DNA from: Phycisphaerales bacterium UBA2421
GTDB taxonomy: Bacteria; Planctomycetota; Phycisphaerae; Tepidisphaerales; Tepidisphaeraceae
Length of the DNA stretch: 64,000 nucleotides
Direction: 5' to 3'
Assembly: GCA_002343075.1 (NCBI GenBank)
Contig: DDRH01000036.1
Location: forward strand, 89,068 to 153,067
Of the stretch, positions 1 through 7,792 are shown piece after piece. The notes below the pieces were generated by a model. It was given only the letters and a program-made list of their open reading frames with translations. It was not told the origin of the DNA and made no database searches. A program made the position numbers and the translations under genes. Positions within the stretch are counted from its first letter, which is position 1. Each line of letters starts with the position of its first letter.

Positions 1-313
1 GATCTTTCTCAAACTCGCCAAAGTCGGAGTGAGGCATTTTCTCCTTCAGCATGGCGATCGCTTCGGGGGTCACCTTGCCATCTTTTACGAAATTCGGATC
101 GTTGGCCACGTTGTCCGGTAGTAACTCCCCGCGGGGGATTTTGATGCCAAATGCCTTTTCGAGGCGGAACATAATGTCCAGAAAATCGATCGACTCGGCA
201 CCAAGGTCGTCACGGATAACAGAGGTCGGGGTGACTTCGTCATCATCCACACCAAGGGCGTCAACGAGGACCGCCTGCACCTTTGAATAGATTTCCTCGC
301 GGGACATCGCCAT
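1..313 (-). CDS. Acyl carrier protein, 3' end outside window
   Basis: Carries acyl intermediates on a phosphopantetheine arm in fatty acid (or related) synthesis. Reading leftwards from the ATG at 313, 104 codons are visible and the frame is still open at base 1. The expected helix II motif is present: an acidic DDLGAESIDFLD stretch with Ser41 as the pantetheine attachment site, followed by a FRLEKAFGIKIP segment typical of ACPs. A second in-frame ATG lies at 307. The protein is longer than the usual 75-80 residues: after the four-helix core there is an extra segment (about residues 66-104) rich in charged residues that still contains no stop. It lies directly downstream of the FabZ-like dehydratase gene on the same strand, 53 bases away, so the pair probably forms part of a lipid-synthesis operon continuing to the left of the window. 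Confidence 0.88.
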   Translation of the reverse strand, partial: MAMSREEIYSKVQAVLVDALGVDDDEVTPTSVIRDDLGAESIDFLDIMFRLEKAFGIKIPRGELLPDNVANDPNFVKDGKVTPEAIAMLKEKMPHSDFGEFEKD

Positions 314-366
314 GGGTCAATTCCTCATCGTTCTTTGCGCCGGCATTGCCCCGGCAGGCTTCAATT

Positions 367-846
367 TCAGATCGTCACGCTCGCTGGCCGAAGCAGCTGA
401 AATCGCTCACTTGTGTGCCTGCGCATTTTTTCATCAAACCGAATCAGGTCCGGATTTTTCTCGGCAAGATCGAAGTATGCCAACTCGAGCCGCGCGGCCA
501 ACGCCTGCGAAGCACCGACCGAACCCGCGGCGCGGAAAAGCGCGCCCGTTTCAGTATCCTTCACAAACTCTACTTCCAGCCGGAGCCAGTCGCCGGGGGC
601 TACAAAGCGGCCATACTTCACATGCCGCGCCTCCCGAAGCACTACCATCGACTTCGAGAAACCCCGGCGGTGGTGCAGCAACCAGCCTGCCGCCTGGGTT
701 ACAGCTTCGACCATCATTACCCCCGGAAGCACCGGGAATGTGGGAAAATGGTCGGCTAAGTACTCCTCCGCCAAGCTCACCTGCTTGACGGCGGTGATGC
801 GGTCGTCGTCAATGTGTTCGATCTTGTCAACTAGATTAAACTTCAA
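367..846 (-). CDS. FabZ-like 3-hydroxyacyl-ACP dehydratase (hotdog fold)
   Basis: Predicted to dehydrate 3-hydroxyacyl-ACP in the cytosolic fatty acid elongation cycle or a related acyl pathway. The 159-residue protein matches the single hotdog domain size. Residues 32-47 carry the FabZ signature DHFPTFPVLPGVMMVE: His33 is the catalytic histidine and Glu47 the acidic catalytic residue, followed by AVTQAAGW. The C-terminal 20 residues (RRHTSERFQLLRPASVTI) are not part of the usual core. The ACP gene follows on the same strand, which fits a dehydratase working on ACP-bound substrate. A housekeeping FabZ normally sits with lpx genes; this one, paired with an extended ACP, may serve a specialised acyl pathway instead, but that is inference. 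Confidence 0.85.
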   Translation of the reverse strand: MKFNLVDKIEHIDDDRITAVKQVSLAEEYLADHFPTFPVLPGVMMVEAVTQAAGWLLHHRRGFSKSMVVLREARHVKYGRFVAPGDWLRLEVEFVKDTETGALFRAAGSVGASQALAARLELAYFDLAEKNPDLIRFDEKMRRHTSERFQLLRPASVTI

Positions 847-1061
847 TGCTCAATCACTCAAATGATCGGCGGTCGAACCGCTAACATACAACCCGTCGGC
901 TGGCATCCTAAGAGTGCGCGTCAACAATGCAAGTGGCCATCGGACTACCTCCAAGGCAGCGGGGCGTCAGCATCTGCCCGGTCGGGCAGTTTCTGCGCGA
1001 CCGGATTGGGCTATCATTTGTGGTACGGCGATGGTCGACTGCCGAGTGCTCTTTCCCGGCA

Positions 1062-2264
1062 ATGAGAGTCCGTCTTATGTCCAATTGGTCACGTCTAGTT
1101 TTCACAACATGGCTCGCCATGCTCTTCGGCACCGCACGCGGCGCGACTGTGACGTTTGAGGTGACCGTCCCACGGTCGACTCCTGCCGATGCGCGTGTCT
1201 ACATCGCGGGAAGCAGCGCCGAGCTGGGAGAGTGGCAAGCAGCGGGGCGGGAACTGCAAAAAGTGAAGGAGGGTCGCTACCAACTCACCCTCGACCTGCC
1301 GGAACAAGGCTCACTTGAATATAAGTTTACCCTCGGACACTGGGATTCGGTCGAGCAGCGCGCCGACGGCAGCCAACTACCCAACCGCATCGCAAGCGTG
1401 AAGGCCAACTCAACGATCAAGTGCACCGTCGCCGCGTGGGCCTCGACCGAATCGGCTCCCACGGTGAAGCAACATACGCTGACGGGAAACATCCGCTCGC
1501 TGGACGACTTTGAGTCGCGCATTCTCGACAACCGCCGCCCGGTGTGGGTTTACCTGCCACCGGACTATGATCTGGTGCCCGACCGACGCTATCCCGTGCT
1601 GTACATGCACGATGGTCAGAACGTGTTCGATGACGCGACGAGTTTCGCTGGCGAGTGGCGCGCGGATGAGATTGCCGAGGCGCTGATCAATGAAGGTAAG
1701 ATTAAGCCGATCATCATCGTTGCCGTCGCCAATGCCGGCGTCGCGCGGATTGCCGAGTACACGCCAGTCATTGACCTTCTCCGCGGGGAAGGAGGGAATG
1801 GCGACAAGTATGCGCGTTTCCTCATGACTGAGTTAAAGCCTTTCATTGATAAGACCTATCGAACCAGTCCTGAACGGGAGTTCACGGGCGTTTGCGGCTC
1901 ATCCTTGGGGGGGCTTATATCGTTGCACATCGCCCGGACGTACCCCGATGTGGTAGGCCTGTGCGGCGCCATGTCCCCGTCGCTGTGGTGGGCAAACATG
2001 ACTGCTGTTGAAACCGTTCGTCGAGATGCAGCATGGACCGCTGGGTGCCGAATCTGGCTCGATATGGGTACCGCGGAGGGGAATGATCCTGACAGTGCCA
2101 ACGAGGTCATTCGCGCGGCCCGCGACTACGCCGAAGCACTTCACACGGCGGGACGAGTGCGCGAGAAGGATTTTAAGTATGTAGAGGCGGCAGGGGCTGC
2201 GCACAACGAAGCCGCTTGGTCAGAACGCTTTCGCGAGCTTCTAATATTCTTTTTCCCCCGATAA
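1062..2264 (+). CDS. Secreted esterase with N-terminal CBM20-like domain
   Basis: Predicted exported serine esterase of the esterase D/feruloyl esterase family (PF00756 type). From the ATG at 1062 the protein has about 400 residues: a signal peptide ending near GTARG-AT, then a starch-binding (CBM20-like) beta domain with the hallmark VYIAGSSAELGEW, a linker, and the alpha/beta hydrolase domain. The nucleophile is Ser281 in CGSSLGG; the likely partners are an Asp in WLDMGTAEG and the His in GAAHNEAAW near the C terminus. A YMHDGQNVFD motif matches the oxyanion-side region of this family. The ATG at 1077 is an equally good start; an in-frame extension to 927 would bury the signal peptide. Substrate unknown: acetylated or feruloylated polysaccharide, siderophore ester and similar esters are all possible. 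Confidence 0.85.
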   Translation: MRVRLMSNWSRLVFTTWLAMLFGTARGATVTFEVTVPRSTPADARVYIAGSSAELGEWQAAGRELQKVKEGRYQLTLDLPEQGSLEYKFTLGHWDSVEQRADGSQLPNRIASVKANSTIKCTVAAWASTESAPTVKQHTLTGNIRSLDDFESRILDNRRPVWVYLPPDYDLVPDRRYPVLYMHDGQNVFDDATSFAGEWRADEIAEALINEGKIKPIIIVAVANAGVARIAEYTPVIDLLRGEGGNGDKYARFLMTELKPFIDKTYRTSPEREFTGVCGSSLGGLISLHIARTYPDVVGLCGAMSPSLWWANMTAVETVRRDAAWTAGCRIWLDMGTAEGNDPDSANEVIRAARDYAEALHTAGRVREKDFKYVEAAGAAHNEAAWSERFRELLIFFFPR

Positions 2265-2365
2265 TCGCGGCAACAGGTTTTCTGTTCCGACCGGAGCATA
2301 TCGGGTCTTACGCACCGCGAAAGCGAAACAACAAGGTCTTCTCTTTGCCCGGCGCGACTTTGCTC

Positions 2366-2394
2366 TTGACTTCTCACAATGATTAGTGAATACT
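2366..2394 (+). promoter_or_regulatory. Candidate promoter giving a near-leaderless transcript
   Basis: A TTGACT box (5 of 6 to the sigma-70 consensus) at 2366-2371 is followed after 17 bases by AATACT (4 of 6) at 2389-2394. Transcription would start around 2400-2403, at or next to the ATG at 2402, and no Shine-Dalgarno sequence is visible, so the message may be leaderless. Prediction by eye only. Confidence 0.4.
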
Positions 2395-2401
2395 TACTAA
2401 C

Positions 2402-2812
2402 ATGATACTCCTTGCGGCTGTGCAAGTTCCCAACGTACAGAACTGGGTGGCTGGGTGGGCGTTCATCCTACTCGCGTTTCTGACGGGGGCGATGATCGGA
2501 ATGCGCTTCCACCAGCCGCAGTTCCTCGGCGGGTACGACTCGTTCCGCCGTCGGATGTTCCGTCTCGGGCACATCGCGCTCGCGGCGCTGGGAATGCTAA
2601 ACGTGCTCTACGGGCTTTCTCCGGTCTTCGCTCCGCATGCAAACGACGTCGTCAGGCAGGTTGCCGCGCTCGGGCTGATTTCTGGGGCGGTAGCAATGCC
2701 AGTCGTCTGCTTTCTCACTGGATGGAAACCAGAGATGCGCCGACTCTTCTTTATACCGGTCCTGAGCTTGTTGGCGGCGGTAACTGCGATTCTGATCGGA
2801 GGCTTGTCATGA
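2402..2812 (+). CDS. Small four-helix membrane protein
   Basis: A 136-residue integral membrane protein with about four hydrophobic helices (roughly residues 17-33, 56-72, 88-106 and 115-134) and short charged loops, one of which reads FRRRMFRLGH. I do not recognise the family with certainty. His26 and His57 lie at helix ends, and small heme or quinone-binding membrane proteins can look like this, but no clear ligand motif supports that. Its stop overlaps the start of the next gene by four bases (ATGA), so it is almost certainly translated together with the B12-binding radical SAM protein and may be its membrane partner. Confidence 0.7.
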   Translation: MILLAAVQVPNVQNWVAGWAFILLAFLTGAMIGMRFHQPQFLGGYDSFRRRMFRLGHIALAALGMLNVLYGLSPVFAPHANDVVRQVAALGLISGAVAMPVVCFLTGWKPEMRRLFFIPVLSLLAAVTAILIGGLS

Positions 2813-4158
2813 GGATAGGCTTTCTGGCAATGTCTGGAATCCGTGCGCATGACCCTGAATTGTTGAAGCTGGGGCTCACGCTACCGGGGTTTGTCGATCG
2901 TAGTCGTGTCATTGCATCACTACCCAGCCTTGGGCTTCTGTATCTCGCGGCAGTCACCCCGCCGGGCCATTTTTTGCAGTACTTCGAGGCAGAGGCCGAC
3001 GGGAGCGAACCCGCGGAAGTCTATGTCTGCGACTTGGTTGCGATTAGTACATTTAGCGCGCAGGTTCAGGAGGCTTACGCGATCGCCGACCGGTTGCGCG
3101 CCGCTGGGGTGAAAGTAGCGATGGGCGGGCTGCACGTATCCGTGTTGCCGCATGAGGCGGCAGTGCATGCGGATTACGTCGTGGTCGGCGAGGGAGAGAA
3201 CACCTGGCCTGCGGTCGTTCGTGCGGCGATCGAGGATTCTCCGCCGCGCGTCTTCCGTGCAATCGATTTTCCGGAAGTCGAAGTCGCGCGGCTGCCCGTG
3301 CCGCGATACGACCTTCTAGAAGGTCGTCCCTACAACCGATTCACCATCCAGACTTCGCGCGGGTGTCCCTGGCGGTGCGAATTCTGTGCATCAACTGTGA
3401 TGCTACAGAGGCCGTACCGTAAGCGACCCGTGGAACTGGTCGGACGCGACATCGATTCTGTACTGAAGCTGCGCGCCGACCCGTTTTTTGAGTTTGCCGA
3501 TGATAACACCTTCGTGGACAAAGCCTGGGGAAAGAAACTTTGCCGGGAGCTGATCCCAAGAAAGATAAGCTGGTTCACGGAGACAGATATCTCGGTAGCC
3601 GATGATGCTGAATTGCTTGATCTGATGCAGCAGGCTGGCTGTCGCCAGGTGTTGATCGGCTTGGAAAGCCCGGACGTGGCACCGCTCGAGGGGATCGAAC
3701 TGCGGGGTAATTTTAAGGCAACGCGGTGTCGCGACTACGGTGCTTCCATTCGGCGCATTCAGTCGATGGGGATTACTGTAAATGGTTGCTTTGTGCTCGG
3801 GTTGGACGGCCAGTCAGTTGACGCGTTCGAGCAGGTGCGCGACTTCGCCGCTGACGTCGGGCTTTACGATGTCCAAATCACCGTCCAAACGCCATTTCCC
3901 GGGACGCCACTCTATGACCGGTTGGCAAAGACCGGTCGGCTGTTGCACAGGGAAGCCTGGAAGTACTGCACACTTTTTGATGTTGGTTACGAACCCACAC
4001 ACATGACCGCCGACGAACTCCGAAAGGGGATGCGATGGTTGACCGCAGAACTCTACAGCGAACGTGCCACTCATGCCCGCAGGCGCAAGTTCTTCGACGA
4101 GGCTCGGGCGTCGCGCCAAAGTCGACGATGCCGCAGCCCCGGCGATGCGACAGGATGA
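2809..4158 (+). CDS. B12-binding domain radical SAM protein
   Basis: A 449-residue enzyme with a cobalamin-binding Rossmann domain (about residues 70-145; GGLHVSVLPHEA and VVGEGE are typical of this class) followed by a radical SAM barrel. The 4Fe-4S cluster ligands are Cys186, Cys190 and Cys193 in SRGCPWRCEFC. Downstream GLESP and FVLGLDGQ match the conserved beta strands that bind SAM. The ATG at 2809 overlaps the preceding stop (ATGA); an open frame continues upstream to 2455 but runs through the neighbouring gene, so the short start is used. Members of this class perform methylations or ring contractions on lipids, pigments and natural products; the substrate cannot be told here. No biosynthetic partner genes lie downstream. 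Confidence 0.88.
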   Translation: MRIGFLAMSGIRAHDPELLKLGLTLPGFVDRSRVIASLPSLGLLYLAAVTPPGHFLQYFEAEADGSEPAEVYVCDLVAISTFSAQVQEAYAIADRLRAAGVKVAMGGLHVSVLPHEAAVHADYVVVGEGENTWPAVVRAAIEDSPPRVFRAIDFPEVEVARLPVPRYDLLEGRPYNRFTIQTSRGCPWRCEFCASTVMLQRPYRKRPVELVGRDIDSVLKLRADPFFEFADDNTFVDKAWGKKLCRELIPRKISWFTETDISVADDAELLDLMQQAGCRQVLIGLESPDVAPLEGIELRGNFKATRCRDYGASIRRIQSMGITVNGCFVLGLDGQSVDAFEQVRDFAADVGLYDVQITVQTPFPGTPLYDRLAKTGRLLHREAWKYCTLFDVGYEPTHMTADELRKGMRWLTAELYSERATHARRRKFFDEARASRQSRRCRSPGDATG

Positions 4159-4412
4159 CCACTGGCTCTAAACGTCGCTAATCGGGCTTTACCCAAGCCT
4201 GAATGACCGCAGCGGCCAGTGCGCCTCACAGCCGATAAGCTTTCTGTAGCTTGCGATAATCGAGCGAAACGACAGTGCTTCTACCGGCGTTTATCTATAT
4301 GTGCACACGCAACTTCTGTCATGATGCCCGCTTCAGGGTCTAAGCGGTTTGAAGTCGGCGGAAGAATGTGGCAAGATAATGAGTTAAACGATCCGGGAGG
4401 GATTGTCGCCTG

Positions 4413-5117
4413 ATGCTGCTGCAAACGAATAGTTACATCGTTCCCAAAGAGAAGCGCACCGAGCATGCCCGGCTTTTACAGCGGTTTAAGCAGGTCATGG
4501 CTCGACTGGGGTGTGAACATTTTGAGGTGTTTGAACAGGTTGGGGCAAATTGGACGGGCGCTGAGACCGGGCGTTTCGTGCAAATCCTCCGGTTTCGCGA
4601 CCGGCAGCATGTGCTCGCCGTGCAAGCAGCCGAGAAGACAGACGACAATGCCAAGCAACTCATTCAAGAGTTCTGTGATCTTGTCAACTTACCGTATCAA
4701 CAGCAGGCAGGCCTGTTCGCGGCGGGCTACTACAACAGCGTGATCAACCTTCCGCTTCCGGGCGGCGCGCCCCGTACGCCCCCGAACCGACGCGCGGCAA
4801 TCCCCGTGACTGGGATGGCCGCGGCCTCCGCAGTCACCGCTGCGGCGGCGAGTGCGGCACCTGTAACTGAAAGCGATGACTTAGGCTCCGACCCCGCGCC
4901 AATTGCAGAGCCTGCCTCAAGCGATGTTCTTGGGGCGGGCATCGAAGGCGATCTCGATATCGGGGCCCTGGCGGAAGACACCGCGTTTGGCCTCACCGGC
5001 GATGCCGGAAAGCGTCCAACCGAACCAGTTAACGGAGAGATCGAACTGCTCAACTATCTCGAAGATGACGAGCCAGCTCCCGCCGGCGATGATCCACGGC
5101 AAGACCGCCTGGATTAG
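4413..5117 (+). CDS. Unknown protein with ABM-like N-terminal domain and disordered tail
   Basis: A 234-residue protein in two parts. Residues 1-105 look folded and resemble in size and pattern the small alpha-beta barrel (ABM/dimeric ferredoxin-like) domains: a start TNSYIVPKEKRTEHARLLQRF, a central strand RFVQILRF and a helix LIQEFCDLVNLP. From about residue 115 on, the chain is Ala/Pro-rich and then strongly acidic, with no predicted structure. The N-terminal resemblance is weak and is my inference; no active-site motif is visible. A small membrane-anchored protein gene follows 26 bases later, suggesting an operon. The roughly 250 bases upstream hold no convincing gene. Confidence 0.65.
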   Translation: MLLQTNSYIVPKEKRTEHARLLQRFKQVMARLGCEHFEVFEQVGANWTGAETGRFVQILRFRDRQHVLAVQAAEKTDDNAKQLIQEFCDLVNLPYQQQAGLFAAGYYNSVINLPLPGGAPRTPPNRRAAIPVTGMAAASAVTAAAASAAPVTESDDLGSDPAPIAEPASSDVLGAGIEGDLDIGALAEDTAFGLTGDAGKRPTEPVNGEIELLNYLEDDEPAPAGDDPRQDRLD

Positions 5118-5143
5118 CGGAGCCAAGTCCCTCCTGAATTCAA

Positions 5144-5488
5144 ATGCTGAAATGGTTCGTTCGCATCCTGATTGCCGTGGGGCTTATGGGTGGATGGGCC
5201 GTTGCCGCGCGGTGCGTTCACATTATCCACTCGATCGACACGATTACCGGGCAGGACCGATTCGGCATTCTTCCCAAAGCTCGCTGGATGTTTGACGACA
5301 CTTACCTGGACGTTCGCGGGTGGACGGCGGCCGACATCGGAACGCATCGCGACCTCGTCCGGCACATCGCTCGTTCGGGAAAGGCTGACCTGCTGAAGCA
5401 TGTGGCCGCGAAGGACTTTTCCGGCGACCTGGCAGCCTGGCTCACCGAGACCGCGAATAGCCCATCGGCAACGCAGCCCGGCATTTAG
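5144..5488 (+). CDS. Small membrane-anchored protein of unknown function
   Basis: A 114-residue protein with an N-terminal hydrophobic segment (about residues 5-22, RILIAVGLMGGWAVAARC) that would act as an uncleaved anchor or signal, followed by a mostly polar domain of about 90 residues. The domain contains a stretch LDVRGWTAADIGTHRDLVRH that looks helical. No known family recognised. It follows the preceding gene by 26 bases on the same strand and ends 26 bases before the convergent queE gene. Confidence 0.6.
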   Translation: MLKWFVRILIAVGLMGGWAVAARCVHIIHSIDTITGQDRFGILPKARWMFDDTYLDVRGWTAADIGTHRDLVRHIARSGKADLLKHVAAKDFSGDLAAWLTETANSPSATQPGI

Positions 5489-5514
5489 GTCCCGGCCCAA
5501 GTCCTGTCAGCGGT

Positions 5515-6204
5515 TTAGGTACCCCGCTTGTTTCCGAACAATTCAATGTGCAGGCGCGGGCAATAACGGAACCCGGTGCGGCGGCATACTTCGGTGAGCC
5601 ACGTTGCACGCTCCTCCAACGATTCAGCGGTTACACCCTCGGGCATCAATAGCACGTCTGGCTCTTGCCAACCACGGATGCGTGACAGTGCTGTCTTGAT
5701 CTCACCTAAATCGGCTTCGGTGCAAACCACAAACTTCAACTGAAACTCCGGCGCTGCGCCAATCAGTTTCTGAATCGCATCGAAGTTCAGCCGCGACTTC
5801 TCATGGAGCTGCGCGAACTTTCCATTCTCGATTTTGTGCGGGGTGGAGTTACTTAGCTTGGGGCTGATGCTGGCCAGATGCATCGATACCGGTCGGAAAA
5901 CCGTGCCGGCCGTCTCGATCGTGACGTGAAAATCGCTGGCATGCAGCCGGTACGAAAGTTCGGTGATCTCCGACATGATCATCGGCTCACCGCCGGTGAG
6001 GACGACGTGTCTGCAGTTATACAGCCGGATGGCATCGACGATCTCGTCCACCGTCTGCTCGTCACCTTCCGGCTCCCAGCTTGCGTAGGGCGTGTCGCAC
6101 CACTTGCACCGCAGATTGCATCCGCTGGCGCGCACGAAAACGCTCGGCACGCCGACAAGCTTGCCTTCGCCCTGAATCGAGTGAAAAATCTCTGCGACAC
6201 GCAT
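5515..6204 (-). CDS. queE: 7-carboxy-7-deazaguanine synthase (QueE)
   Basis: Radical SAM enzyme that contracts the ring of 6-carboxy-tetrahydropterin to 7-carboxy-7-deazaguanine, a step on the way to preQ0 and queuosine in tRNA. The 229-residue protein begins MRVAEIFHSIQGEG, the classic QueE N terminus. Cluster ligands are Cys29, Cys33 and Cys36 in a CNLRCKWC motif (CX3CX2C form), and the VVLTGGEPM glycine-rich strand for SAM binding follows. The ATG at 6204 is preceded, five bases away, by GAGGAG, which decides the start; a GTG two codons upstream would overlap that site. No other queuosine genes are adjacent, although folE, which supplies the pterin precursor, lies about 12 kb to the right. 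Confidence 0.93.
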   Translation of the reverse strand: MRVAEIFHSIQGEGKLVGVPSVFVRASGCNLRCKWCDTPYASWEPEGDEQTVDEIVDAIRLYNCRHVVLTGGEPMIMSEITELSYRLHASDFHVTIETAGTVFRPVSMHLASISPKLSNSTPHKIENGKFAQLHEKSRLNFDAIQKLIGAAPEFQLKFVVCTEADLGEIKTALSRIRGWQEPDVLLMPEGVTAESLEERATWLTEVCRRTGFRYCPRLHIELFGNKRGT

Positions 6205-6469
6205 CTTCACTCCTCATCGTCGATATAGAGGCCGCGGCGTCAACTTCCATCAACTTGCAGTCGGATCGACATGACGCCGTTTGGCAATCTGGGGCAGGAA
6301 ACCAACGCATATTGACGACTTCCGGGGCAGTTTTGAGCTAACCACTTGAGTGCGAATGTGTCTAAGAGGCGTGAATTGAGCACGCATCACTTTTATCCGG
6401 AACTGGTCGCTTGCCCGACACCGTCAACCGGATGCTTGCTTGAGATTCAGGCGTCTCATAGGAGATAAG

Positions 6470-7645
6470 ATGCTTCGCAAACGCGCTTTAAGAAGGGGTG
6501 TTCACGTTGCAGCCAATGCCGTTGTCGAGGCCGTAGAGCCGCGGCGGTTGTTATCGATCGCACTAATAGACGGTCAACTGCAGGTGAAGGGAACAAGCGG
6601 CAGGGATGACATTCGGGTAGACAGTGACGACGCCCCTTCACGCATTCGAGTTCAGGTGAATGACACAGTTCGCCGGTTTGATACTTCAGATGTTTCCAGC
6701 CTGGTTTTGAGTGGGCTCGAGGGAGATGACCGGATCGAGGTCGCCACAACCGTGTCAGCCGCAATTCGCACGAGCCTTTACGGTTTCCGTGGGGACGACG
6801 TTATCATCGGCGGCAACGGGCCGGATGCGATCTTCGGCGGCGAGGGGCGCGACAACCTCCGCGGAGGCGGGGGGCGAGACACGTTGCGCGGCGAGGCGGG
6901 TCCCGACCGTCTTCAAGGCGATGGCGGGAATGACATTCTCCGCGGCGGGCCTGGAAACGATAATCTATACGGCTCGGTGGGAAACGACACCCTGAGCGGC
7001 GACGGTGAGCAAGACTTGCTCCGGGGTCAAGGTGGGAACGACTTACTCTTCGGCGGCGATTCCAACGACAGCCTGACCGGCGAGGCTGGTCACGATCGAC
7101 TCTACGGCGAAGCAGGTGACGATCGACTCTTTGGCGACGATGGAAATGACTCGCTTTCTGGCGGCCTCAACAACGATTCAATCAACGGCGGTGAGGGGCA
7201 AGATGAACTCTACGGCGATGAAGGCGCAGACAGCATCGCTGGCAACGGCGGCAATGACTTCGGCGACGGCGGGCCCGGTAAGGACAGCCTCTATGGCGAC
7301 AGCGGCAAAGACACGCTTTATGGACGCGGGGGCGACGACCTTGTCGCAGGCAACGACGGTGACGACGATCTCTACGGCGGCGACGACAACGACAGCATCC
7401 GAGGCGGAAATGGTGACGATTACATCGAAGGCAATGAGGACGATGATACCATCCTCGGCGACCGAGGCTCTGATCGCATGTACGGCGGTGCCGGCGATGA
7501 CATCCTCGACGGTGTCGACGGCGATCTTGACACCCTTGAAGGCAATTCTGGCAACGACAAGATTTTCGTCGATTTCCGCCTTGACGAGTGGGCCGGCGGA
7601 AGCGGTCGCGATGACATCTATGATGAGTATGACTACTTGCTGTAG
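6470..7645 (+). CDS. Ca-binding nonapeptide (RTX-type) repeat protein with planctomycete N-terminal motif
   Basis: A 391-residue, very acidic and Gly/Asp-rich protein. Residues 23-29 read EPRRLLS, the motif found near the N terminus of many planctomycete extracellular proteins and thought to act in export or surface placement. Residues of about 30-115 form a short beta domain, and from about 115 to 385 there are roughly thirty copies of nonapeptide repeats of the GGxGxDxLx type, which fold into a Ca2+-binding parallel beta roll. No catalytic domain is attached, and no C-terminal type I secretion signal or ABC/HlyD exporter genes are adjacent. The ATG at 6470 has AGGAG at 6460-6464; a TTG at 6440 in the same frame is a poor alternative. 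Likely a structural or adhesive surface protein; exact role unknown. Confidence 0.85.
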   Translation: MLRKRALRRGVHVAANAVVEAVEPRRLLSIALIDGQLQVKGTSGRDDIRVDSDDAPSRIRVQVNDTVRRFDTSDVSSLVLSGLEGDDRIEVATTVSAAIRTSLYGFRGDDVIIGGNGPDAIFGGEGRDNLRGGGGRDTLRGEAGPDRLQGDGGNDILRGGPGNDNLYGSVGNDTLSGDGEQDLLRGQGGNDLLFGGDSNDSLTGEAGHDRLYGEAGDDRLFGDDGNDSLSGGLNNDSINGGEGQDELYGDEGADSIAGNGGNDFGDGGPGKDSLYGDSGKDTLYGRGGDDLVAGNDGDDDLYGGDDNDSIRGGNGDDYIEGNEDDDTILGDRGSDRMYGGAGDDILDGVDGDLDTLEGNSGNDKIFVDFRLDEWAGGSGRDDIYDEYDYLL

Positions 7646-7792
7646 CCCGCATGTGCGAAGTCGCGCAGCGGCGGACAACCGCGCTTGCTCCGGTAGATGT
7701 AACGCATGTCGAGCGGGTAACATCTAACGTGCGGAAATGGCATCTGCTCAAGCAGATTTGGCCAACCCGCACGAACGCAATCAGGAGCACGC

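Noticed and set aside
4219-4413. Short plus-strand frame upstream of the 4413 gene
   Set aside because: No ribosome site, no recognisable pattern, and poor codon character; treated as intergenic.
6800-7600. CRISPR-like or tandem DNA repeat array
   Set aside because: The periodicity is 27 bases with variable sequence and matches the nonapeptide repeats of the encoded protein; no conserved spaced direct repeats.
7742-7757. ATCTGC-TCAA-GCAGAT hairpin as a terminator of the Ca-binding repeat gene
   Set aside because: Only six pairs and no T-run; too weak to call.
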